NCBI RefSeq assembly: GCF_030815255.1
Contig: NZ_JAUSWN010000002.1
Location: 62,001 to 126,000, forward strand
Length of the DNA stretch: 64,000 nucleotides
Source of the DNA: Hathewaya limosa
Lineage (GTDB): Bacteria > Bacillota > Clostridia > Clostridiales > Clostridiaceae
Reading direction: 5' to 3'
The position numbers and the translations under genes were made by a program. Positions within the stretch are counted from its first letter, which is position 1; every line of letters starts with the position of its first letter. This document shows positions 57,990-64,000 of the stretch, piece by piece. Under the pieces are notes generated by a model. It was not told the DNA's origin. It did not search any database and saw only the letters and a program-made list of their open reading frames with translations.

Positions 57990-58003
57990 ATATAGAACTT
58001 AAT
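57990..58003. repeat. 14-bp direct repeat, right (IS target duplication)
   Basis: ATATAGAACTTAAT, second copy; the interrupted frame continues from here with GGC-AAG-GAG. Confidence 0.75.
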
Positions 58004-58014
58004 GGCAAGGAGAA

Positions 58015-58045
58015 AAAGCACCCATCCGAAAAAGAATAGTGCTTT
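58015..58045 (+). terminator. hairpin over the end of the interrupted small gene
   Basis: AAAGCAC / GTGCTTT stem that includes the restored stop codon; a weak T stretch follows. It may be the natural end of the small transcript. Confidence 0.45.
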
Positions 58046-58112
58046 CATCTCTTAAATTCACATAATAAATTTTATCTAATAGCCCTAAAACAAAATAAAT
58101 ATTCTAAGGATT

Positions 58113-58136
58113 AGCTTAGTGTTAGCTCACTAAGCT
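58113..58136 (+). terminator. plus-strand terminator
   Basis: AGCTTAGTG / CACTAAGCT perfect stem, then TTTTCTT on the + strand. No + strand gene other than the broken small gene is upstream. Bases 58137-58306 are AT-rich with nothing recognised. Confidence 0.6.
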
Positions 58137-58306
58137 TTTCTTATTTATATTATATGAAATTTTTACAAAAATAAACCTATATGATTTTTTCTATTTAAAA
58201 ATTTTAATTCTAATAATTTATTTTTCTTTCTTTATTTAATAAAAATAAAAATATGACATTTAGAATTCTATATTATTTATTTTAATATTCAATCAAATGA
58301 TTCATT

Positions 58307-59605
58307 TTAAATTTTATTCCATCTACTACTAGTACTATAACTTTTATGGTTTCTAGGATTATATTTTGTATCTTTTAATTCAATAGGAATTTCTTCTCTT
58401 CTATTCTCTTGTGAATATATTACTTTGTCTAATAATAATTCTTCTGATAATTCAAAAGAATATTCTATTTTATCTGAATCAATTAATGTTATATCTACTT
58501 TAGTAAATTCTACTGGTATTTCTCCATTATTAATAAATCGTGTATATAATGTAATTTCTTGTTTCCCTACAATTTTCTTAACTTTCTCTATTTCCACTTT
58601 ACATGGAGAATTCTTAAATTTGTCTCTTTCTTTCAACTCTGATACCTTTTTCAAGAATTTATCTCTACTATTTTCCCAAATCGTTGAATTAATTTCTCCA
58701 AGATTGAATTTTTCTAGAATTATATCCTTAAGCTCAGTAAGTTTATCCTTATTATCAATTTTAAAACTAATTTTCATTGGATCTATACCTCCCTTAACGC
58801 CTGAAAATTCAAAGTCAGGTAATAATAATGTGTAATAATTTTTTGCTCCAATCCATGTTGCTCCCATTTCATTTAGACATGCAGTGCTTTTATAATATTC
58901 ATTAGATAGAACAAAAAAAACTATTACATCCTCACTTAACTTCTTCTTTAAATAATCATAAATATTCATTCCTAATGGTATGCCATATCCTTCTTTTGAA
59001 CTGTAAAAAATTTTACTATTTTCACTTTTAGGAATTCCCATATCATGTAATAACTCTACTAAGGGATCTGTATAATCTCTATCTGCATATGCATGACTTA
59101 TAAATAATCTTTTATCTGTTTTTTCCATTACTATATTCCCCTTGTCTAAATTTTCATTCTTTTTTTTATTTACTATATCACTTAACTCAATAATATTGCT
59201 AATATTAAAATTTCCTTCATTATTAAACGGCGAACTTATTTTTCTTTCTTGTTGCATCATAAATTGTTTATTTATTTTATATATGACTGTAGAATGATGT
59301 TTAAACTCCTTATAATTAAAAGTAAATTCACATTCTTCACATGTAAACTTGTTCTCATAAATACTTGTATCTATTGTACATTCTTCACCACATTCAGGAC
59401 ATTTTGTTATCTGCTTTTCTATAACAATATCATACTTTTTTAACGCTTTAAAATATTCGCTTGCATGATCATATTCTATTTTAGCAAATCTACTGAATTT
59501 TTCACTATCAAGACATTCTAATTCTCTATTCGATAAACTATTTAGCCATTCTTCTAACCTTTGAAATAGCCATTTGTTCATACTCCTTATACTTTCTATA
59601 TCCAT
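58307..59605 (-). CDS. TIR-domain protein with N-terminal zinc ribbon
   Basis: A 432-residue protein. I use the ATG at 59605, with AAAGGA eight bases before it. Residues 1-65 look like a helical (HTH-like) part, then a zinc ribbon with CPEC at 69-72 and CEEC at 89-92. The TIR domain spans about 166-270 with RLFISHAYADRD, the IFYSS/GYGIPLG stretch, and STACLNEMGATW, in which Glu246 is the expected NAD-hydrolase residue. The C-terminal 120 residues look like a beta-sandwich. It overlaps the upstream partner gene by 68 bases. Domain set suggests a defence effector; family not recognised. Confidence 0.8.
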   Translation of the reverse strand: MDIESIRSMNKWLFQRLEEWLNSLSNRELECLDSEKFSRFAKIEYDHASEYFKALKKYDIVIEKQITKCPECGEECTIDTSIYENKFTCEECEFTFNYKEFKHHSTVIYKINKQFMMQQERKISSPFNNEGNFNISNIIELSDIVNKKKNENLDKGNIVMEKTDKRLFISHAYADRDYTDPLVELLHDMGIPKSENSKIFYSSKEGYGIPLGMNIYDYLKKKLSEDVIVFFVLSNEYYKSTACLNEMGATWIGAKNYYTLLLPDFEFSGVKGGIDPMKISFKIDNKDKLTELKDIILEKFNLGEINSTIWENSRDKFLKKVSELKERDKFKNSPCKVEIEKVKKIVGKQEITLYTRFINNGEIPVEFTKVDITLIDSDKIEYSFELSEELLLDKVIYSQENRREEIPIELKDTKYNPRNHKSYSTSSRWNKI

Positions 59606-60776
59606 AATTAAAATCCTTTTCTTTAAAATCTCTATAAAAATGCATAAATACATAATCATAACTATTTGTATTGTATTTAACCCTTAAATCTCTATTTTCC
59701 AAAATCCAAATAATGTTTATTTCAGATACTTTATTAGAATTTTCAATCGGATCTCTTAGAGCCAAATATGTTTCAGATGCATATATAGAAGCTTTAAAAT
59801 TTTCTCCCTTAACTTTAGCACTAACATTAGTTCCATCACTAAATCTTAGATATGTTACTATTCCTTCAATATCAGTCATATCTTCACTTTTGAAATTTCT
59901 ACTACTTAATATATCTGTTATTAACAATTGATCACAATATTTTTTAATAGACTCTTCTATATTAAAAATGTTATTTTTCTTTATTTTAACATCCATATCT
60001 TTAATATTTACTTTCTTGCTAACTTCAGTTGAAAAATCTTTTATACTTTTCCCTAAATCTTCACTTCTACTCAATACCATCTTATTATAAAATTGAGTAT
60101 ACAGTGCTTCTGACATATTATATAAAGCTATTTTATGCTTAGTATTATATGATTCAATTTTTATTTCAAATAGTTTTTTTACTATATTTGAATACTTATC
60201 ATACAAAGTTTCTGGTTTATATTCATCCTTAAATACATTTGTTTTAGGTGAAACCTTAGATATAATAATTTTTCTTACTAAATCTACTTCTATTGGTACA
60301 TAACTATGTTCTTCTATCATAACTTTCTTATTATTATATATTTGAACCTTGTATGCAAATATCATTTTTATATTATTCACTTCGGAAGTTTCTCTATTAT
60401 GAGAAATATTACATGCAACTAATTCTAATCTTTCATCTTCATTACTTAAAAGTGTTGTTGCTATTCTATTAAAGTTAGAATTTCCATCATATTTTTTTGA
60501 AATAATACTGTCAAGTTTACTTTTGGAAAGTATATCTGAATTAAATGTATATATTTTTTCTACATATACATCCTTCTGTTGACCATAAAAAAGTTCTTCA
60601 AATAAATAGTCATTTAATGTTGATTTTTTTAATCTCCTCTGATTAACTAAAGATGCTATATATTCATTTAAATTACTTCCACCTTTATAATCATCTTCTT
60701 CTAAATCTTTCACAAATGTTTTCAATGATGATTTAGTAATATTATTAGTTATTAGACCACTTAATACGTAAATAAT
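59538..60776 (-). CDS. uncharacterised partner of the TIR protein
   Basis: A protein of about 412 residues that I cannot assign to a family. It is largely mixed alpha/beta, highly charged, with no membrane segment or catalytic motif that I recognise; IAYIASL-like helices occur near the start and a strand-rich stretch GIVTYLRFSDGTNVSAKV near residue 320. The TTG at 60725 gives 395 residues but has no ribosome site. In frame, the codons back to the stop at 60789-60791 contain only ATT as possible start; the ATT at 60776 is six bases after AAGGGGGG. It overlaps the TIR gene, so the two act together. Confidence 0.65.
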   Translation of the reverse strand: MIYVLSGLITNNITKSSLKTFVKDLEEDDYKGGSNLNEYIASLVNQRRLKKSTLNDYLFEELFYGQQKDVYVEKIYTFNSDILSKSKLDSIISKKYDGNSNFNRIATTLLSNEDERLELVACNISHNRETSEVNNIKMIFAYKVQIYNNKKVMIEEHSYVPIEVDLVRKIIISKVSPKTNVFKDEYKPETLYDKYSNIVKKLFEIKIESYNTKHKIALYNMSEALYTQFYNKMVLSRSEDLGKSIKDFSTEVSKKVNIKDMDVKIKKNNIFNIEESIKKYCDQLLITDILSSRNFKSEDMTDIEGIVTYLRFSDGTNVSAKVKGENFKASIYASETYLALRDPIENSNKVSEINIIWILENRDLRVKYNTNSYDYVFMHFYRDFKEKDFNYGYRKYKEYEQMAISKVRRMAK

Positions 60777-60886
60777 TTTAATCCCCCCTTAATTTATATC
60801 TCAATTTTACCACATAAATCCCATATTAACTATTTTTTCTACATTGGTTATTGCTAAAATTATTCTATCTATACGTAATTATAATA

Positions 60887-60932
60887 AAAAATTCTTTAAA
60901 ACACTCACATTCAAGTATTTTAAAGAATTTTT
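60887..60932. terminator. AT-rich bidirectional terminator downstream of rlmH
   Basis: AAATTCTTTAAAA / TTTTAAAGAATTT stem with flanking A and T runs, between the rlmH end and the TIR unit. It lies inside the island, so it came with the inserted segment. Confidence 0.65.
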
Positions 60933-60988
60933 TTTACCTTAATAAAATAATATTAAGTTTATTTTTAACCCAAATTTAGTAAATTCCT

Positions 60989-61012
60989 CATTTATTTATG
61001 GTACGGTTCACC
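60989..61012 (-). repeat. rlmH-end copy (proximal att-like direct repeat)
   Basis: The last codons of rlmH (GGT-GAA-CCG-TAC-CAT-AAA-TAA) and flanking bases; matches 55853-55876 at 22 of 24 positions. It resembles the staphylococcal SCC core GAAGC(A/G)TATCATAA as GAACCGTACCATAA. Confidence 0.8.
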
Positions 61013-61471
61013 TTTTATTATTCTAAATCCTCTATATATCTGTTCTAATAACATAACTCTAAACAATTGATGTGGAAATGTCATTTTTGAAAAACATAAT
61101 TTATAATTTGCCCTCTTTAATACCTTTTCAGAGATTCCTAAAGATCCACCTATTACAAATGTTATATTACTTTCACCTTTTACCCCTAACTTTCTTATAA
61201 ATTCTGCAAATTCTGGTGAAGTTAAATTTTCTCCCTTTAGATCTAATGCCACCACATACATATTATCTTTTATATATTTTAAAATTAAATCTCCTTCTTT
61301 TTCTTTAATAGCTAACTCTTCTTTTTCGGATGCATTATCTGGAGTTTTTTCGTCTGGAACTTCTACTATGTTTACTTTGCAATACTTACTCAATCTCTTT
61401 GAATACTCTGCTATTGCATCTTTTAGAAACTTTTCTTTTATTTTTCCTACAGTTATTAGTGTTATATTCAT
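60992..61471 (-). CDS. rlmH: 23S rRNA pseudouridine-1915 N3-methyltransferase RlmH
   Basis: A SPOUT-family methyltransferase of 159 residues that modifies position 1915 of 23S rRNA. The family pattern is complete: MNITLITVGKIKEKFLKDAI at the start, FVIGGSLGISEKVL (SAM-binding knot) near residue 105, and the C-terminal HQLFRVMLLEQIYRGFRI ... GEPYHK. In staphylococci the same gene (orfX) is the SCC integration site. Here its end is repeated 5.1 kb downstream. Confidence 0.96.
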   Translation of the reverse strand: MNITLITVGKIKEKFLKDAIAEYSKRLSKYCKVNIVEVPDEKTPDNASEKEELAIKEKEGDLILKYIKDNMYVVALDLKGENLTSPEFAEFIRKLGVKGESNITFVIGGSLGISEKVLKRANYKLCFSKMTFPHQLFRVMLLEQIYRGFRIIKGEPYHK

Positions 61472-61595
61472 TTTTTTAACCTCGTATATATTTTCTGTAT
61501 ATATTTTTTTAATCTTATTTGCTAAATCATTAAGCTAAAAAACACCTAATACATACTATTTGTGTATATATTTTAAATTGAATTCATAGTTAAAA

Positions 61596-61626
61596 AAGCT
61601 CTCTGCAAATTTTCTGCAAAGAGCTT
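61596..61626 (-). terminator. terminator of the SEC-C protein gene
   Basis: AAGCTCTCTGCA / TGCAAAGAGCTT stem with one mismatch, followed by T residues on the minus strand. Confidence 0.75.
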
Positions 61627-61656
61627 ATAAGTATCACATTCAATTAGATGCTTGAA

Positions 61657-62154
61657 TTATTTACCACAGCATTTCTTATATTTTTTACCACTTCCACATG
61701 GACATGGATCATTTCTTCCGATTCTAACTTCTTTAACTATTGTCTTAGAATCTCTATATTCTTTTTGGATATCTTTTCTCTTTTCTCTTGAGAAAATACC
61801 TTCCCATTGTGGTAATCCAAATAAGTAGTCTGCCTTAGCATCTAACATATTGAAGTATAATTTTTCAAAGTCTATTTCAACGTTTATTTCTGTATCTTTT
61901 TCCACGGATTCTAGGTCTAATTCTTTTACAAAGCTTTCATTAAGCCCGTCTAGAATTCCTATAAATTTTATTAATTCTATATCAAATTTAGCAGCTAAAT
62001 CTTCAACCTTACCTTCTAAAGTTTTAGTATGATTTCCTAATAAATTTGTGTAGAATTTAATTTCTACCTCGCCATATTGCTTCCAAAAAGCGCCTTCTCC
62101 TTTAGTCTTTACGAATTCAACTACTGAATCAGTCCATTCTTTATATAAACTCAT
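61657..62154 (-). CDS. SEC-C metal-binding-domain protein
   Basis: A 165-residue protein ending with a SEC-C zinc-binding motif (RNDPCPCGSGKKYKKCCGK) like that of SecA. The preceding 140 residues are helical and acidic and match no family I know. It is a single small gene with a GGGG-type site, between a GerMN lipoprotein and rlmH. Confidence 0.88.
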   Translation of the reverse strand: MSLYKEWTDSVVEFVKTKGEGAFWKQYGEVEIKFYTNLLGNHTKTLEGKVEDLAAKFDIELIKFIGILDGLNESFVKELDLESVEKDTEINVEIDFEKLYFNMLDAKADYLFGLPQWEGIFSREKRKDIQKEYRDSKTIVKEVRIGRNDPCPCGSGKKYKKCCGK

Positions 62155-62294
62155 TCTTTTATACCCCTTTGTTTAGTATTTTTTCAAATATGCTTTATAT
62201 TAATGAATTATAATAAAAATACATAGTTTTTTCAACCATATATAAATATATTATATACATTTTACATCATATATCTATATTATTCATTAATTAT

Positions 62295-62867
62295 CTATTT
62301 ACCAATTTTTTTTAGATTAACTTCATTTTTATTAAATGTCTCAGAAATATCAAAATTTCCACCAAGTGTGTCAATGTTTTTATTTTCCACCTGTATCTTT
62401 ACCTTCTCTACAGACGGAAGTTGAGTTAAGGAACTTGCTATTGCTTTAAGACAAGTCTCCTCTTTCTCAGGTGTCATAGTAACTAAAATTTTATTACTAA
62501 AGTTAATAGTTGCTATTTTATCTCTTATAGTAAAACTAATAAGTCTAGTATCTTTAGGTATTACGGGTTTAAGATTGCTCTTTACTGTTGGTCCCTTAAT
62601 TAATTCTTGAAGGATAACCTCTCCTAATACCTCATCACTATTTAATATTCTATCTTCTTTTGATAGTTCTGATGTTTTTCCATCTTTAGATCCATCAAAA
62701 TATAATTCTATACCTATTGAGTTTTCTTTTTGCTCCTTTGTTTGTAGTCTTTCTATTTTCTCTTTGGAATTGCTAGCCAGATTATCTTTCTTCTCACATC
62801 CACCAAAAATTAATGCAGAAATTATTGATAAAGAGCATACTGACATAACTATCATTTTTTTAGTCAT
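62295..62867 (-). CDS. GerMN-domain lipoprotein
   Basis: A 190-residue lipoprotein with lipobox IFGGCE (Cys24). The mature part carries one GerMN domain (GIELYFDGSKDGK, ILQELIKGPTVKSNLKPVIP, IATINFSNKI). GerMN is found in the germination and sporulation protein GerM. It lies 12 bases after the MBL-fold gene and is likely co-transcribed with it. Confidence 0.87.
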   Translation of the reverse strand: MTKKMIVMSVCSLSIISALIFGGCEKKDNLASNSKEKIERLQTKEQKENSIGIELYFDGSKDGKTSELSKEDRILNSDEVLGEVILQELIKGPTVKSNLKPVIPKDTRLISFTIRDKIATINFSNKILVTMTPEKEETCLKAIASSLTQLPSVEKVKIQVENKNIDTLGGNFDISETFNKNEVNLKKIGK

Positions 62868-62879
62868 AATTACCTCTCC

Positions 62880-63665
62880 TTAAAATATTGTTACTTCACT
62901 AGGATGATCTCTATGAGTCATGGCTAAAGTTAAGTCTTTACCTATTTTTATCCCATTATCATTTAAAATATTCTCTACAGTTTTATATGCTAAATCAGGA
63001 TAATTATTAGTTTTACTTAAATGACCTAAAAAAATCTTTTTCATTTTATTTTTTAGTATACTCACTATTGCCTCGCCACAAGCATCATTAGATAAATGTC
63101 CTACATCACTAAGAACCCTTCTTTTAAGAGGGTAAGGGTATGGTCCAAATTTCAACATTTCAACATCATGATTGCTTTCTAACAATATTACATCTGCATC
63201 TTCAATAGAATTTTTCACGCCATTCGAAAAATATCCTAAATCTGTAGCAATAGAAATCTTTTTATTTTTATTGTATATATTATACCCTACTGGAGATATA
63301 GCATCATGAGAAGTTTTATAACTTTGTATACATAGATCTCCTATAGCAACTGAGTCGGTTTCCATAATTTTAACATTCTCTTCTTTAACTTTTCCCAGTT
63401 TATCTTTCATACTTTCCCACGTTTCCTTATTGGCAAATATAGGTATGTTGTATTTTCTAGATAATATCCCAGCACCCTTTATATGATCAGAATGCTCATG
63501 GGTTATAAATATACCTTTAACATCATTAGTATTTTCTCCAATATATTCTAAAGCACTATCTATCTTTTTACCTGGCAATCCTGCATCTATAAGTATTTTT
63601 GTGGTTTCTGAACCAACAAATATGCTGTTTCCACTACTTCCACTATATAAAGGACAAAATATCAT
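62880..63665 (-). CDS. MBL-fold hydrolase, WalJ/YycJ-like
   Basis: A metallo-beta-lactamase-fold protein of 262 residues. The ATG at 63665 has GGAG seven bases before it and is the likely start. Zinc motifs are ITHEHSDHIKG (HxHxDH), ATDLGYF, LLESNHD and LGHLSKTNN. It resembles YycJ/WalJ, a conserved exonuclease-like protein near murA. Here it lies between murA and the GerMN gene. Confidence 0.88.
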   Translation of the reverse strand: MIFCPLYSGSSGNSIFVGSETTKILIDAGLPGKKIDSALEYIGENTNDVKGIFITHEHSDHIKGAGILSRKYNIPIFANKETWESMKDKLGKVKEENVKIMETDSVAIGDLCIQSYKTSHDAISPVGYNIYNKNKKISIATDLGYFSNGVKNSIEDADVILLESNHDVEMLKFGPYPYPLKRRVLSDVGHLSNDACGEAIVSILKNKMKKIFLGHLSKTNNYPDLAYKTVENILNDNGIKIGKDLTLAMTHRDHPSEVTIF

Positions 63666-63701
63666 AACAAACTCCTTTTCTATTAAACCCTTCAACTGAC
63701 A

Positions 63702-64000
63702 CTATATATTTTCTCTTCTTATATCTGCTCCAAGGCTTATAAACTTATCTTCTATATGAGGATATCCTCTATCTATATGTTCAATACCAGTAATTTCAGT
63801 AATACCGTCAGCGATTAAGCCAGCAACAACCATGGCTGCCCCAGCTCTAAGATCAGTTGCTACTACTTTAGCACCTTTTAATGAAGGCACACCTTCAATA
63901 ACTGCAGTTCTTCCATTAACATCAACTTTAGCACCCATTTTATTTAATTCTGCTACATGCTTGAATCTTGATTCCCATATACTTTCATTAACTATACTTT
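63702..64000 (-). CDS. murA: UDP-N-acetylglucosamine 1-carboxyvinyltransferase, 3' part
   Basis: The open frame runs to the window's right edge, so only the C-terminal 98 residues are seen. They read ...IWESRFKHVAELNKMGA and then KVVATDLRAGAAMVVAGL and HIDRGYPHIEDKF, the conserved end of MurA, which adds enolpyruvate to UDP-GlcNAc in peptidoglycan synthesis. The true start is outside the window. Confidence 0.92.
   Translation of the reverse strand, partial: SIVNESIWESRFKHVAELNKMGAKVDVNGRTAVIEGVPSLKGAKVVATDLRAGAAMVVAGLIADGITEITGIEHIDRGYPHIEDKFISLGADIRRENI

Larger units (their letters stand above)
56105..58039 (+). pseudogene. small hydrophobic protein gene split by an IS element
   Basis: The left part (56105-56233) reads 42 residues starting MLELTIKSFVTIYIIKL and ending GIHIELN, with a stop supplied by the IS end. 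After the IS the same frame resumes at the second flanking repeat and reads IELN-GKEKKHPSEKE-stop (58039). Removing the IS and one 14-base repeat restores 53 codons: a hydrophobic N-terminal part, Lys-spaced, and a polar tail. The ribosome site lies in a strong stem. The design recalls type I toxins; no family is recognised. Confidence 0.65.
55853..61012. mobile_element. SCC-like genomic island inserted at the 3' end of rlmH
   Basis: A 5.14-kb segment bounded by direct repeats of the rlmH end. It carries an interrupted small gene, an IS1182-like element and a two-gene TIR unit. The layout is that of staphylococcal SCC elements, but no large serine (Ccr) recombinase is present, so it would be a remnant or mobilised in trans. 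Confidence 0.65.

Noticed and set aside
55853..61012. Ccr-type or other recombinase in the island
   Set aside because: None of the genes has serine or tyrosine recombinase motifs; the only mobility gene is the IS transposase.
1..64000. tRNA, rRNA or CRISPR array
   Set aside because: No cloverleaf, rRNA core or regularly spaced repeats were seen on either strand.

Overview
The window comes from a very AT-rich, low-GC Gram-positive anaerobe, most likely a Clostridium (cluster I). The evidence is the base composition, the [FeFe]-hydrogenase maturation genes hydE and hydF, a YIEGIA-family protein pair typical of spore-forming Firmicutes, GGAGG-type ribosome binding sites with frequent TTG and GTG starts, and the murA / MBL hydrolase / GerMN lipoprotein / SEC-C / rlmH block at the right end. 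I saw no tRNA, rRNA, CRISPR array or prophage.

Layout. 0.2-4.6 kb (+): a lipoprotein with Ca-loop-like repeats, an OmpR-type two-component pair and a membrane-anchored surface protein. 4.7-11.2 kb (-): a ClC channel, a SWIM/SNF2 helicase and a MATE exporter; a stand-alone small RNA gene with a perfect consensus promoter and its own terminator lies at 6.45-6.64 kb. 11.4-24 kb: membrane proteins, a YjiH-like protein, an FMN enzyme, a secreted helical protein beside a secreted C69 dipeptidase, BrnQ, adenosine deaminase, lipoproteins and a CapA-like protein. 24-33.6 kb: a CtpE-like P-type ATPase, an NapH-like ferredoxin protein, a zinc-sensing (CZB) chemoreceptor, and a five-gene cluster around a divergent heavy-metal ATPase with four HMA2-like domains. 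33.8-37.6 kb: hydF, hydE and a TM1266-type regulator, then rnz. 37.7-44.2 kb: two tandem MATE exporters, the YIEGIA pair and a GlpA-like oxidoreductase pair. 44.5-55.7 kb: an L,D-transpeptidase, a PAP2/haloperoxidase-like protein, a LytTR/GHKL/YhfC/DUF3887 cluster, a PhnA-like protein, a UDG-like protein, a chemoreceptor, decayed gene remnants and a TfoX-N protein.

55.85-61.01 kb is the most interesting part. The last seven codons of rlmH (GEPYHK-stop) plus a few flanking bases recur 5.14 kb away in direct orientation (22 of 24 bases identical), followed at once by a terminator. This is the layout of an SCC-type element inserted at the 3' end of rlmH, but no recombinase gene is present. The segment holds (i) a two-gene unit: an uncharacterised protein that probably starts at an ATT codon, overlapping a TIR-domain protein with an N-terminal zinc ribbon, which is a candidate defence system; and (ii) a small hydrophobic protein gene whose ribosome binding site is buried in a 15-bp RNA stem and which is split by an IS1182-like element. 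Removing the element and one copy of its 14-bp flanking repeat restores a 53-codon frame.

61-64 kb returns to core genes: rlmH, a SEC-C protein, a GerMN lipoprotein, a WalJ/YycJ-like hydrolase and the 3' end of murA, which runs off the window.
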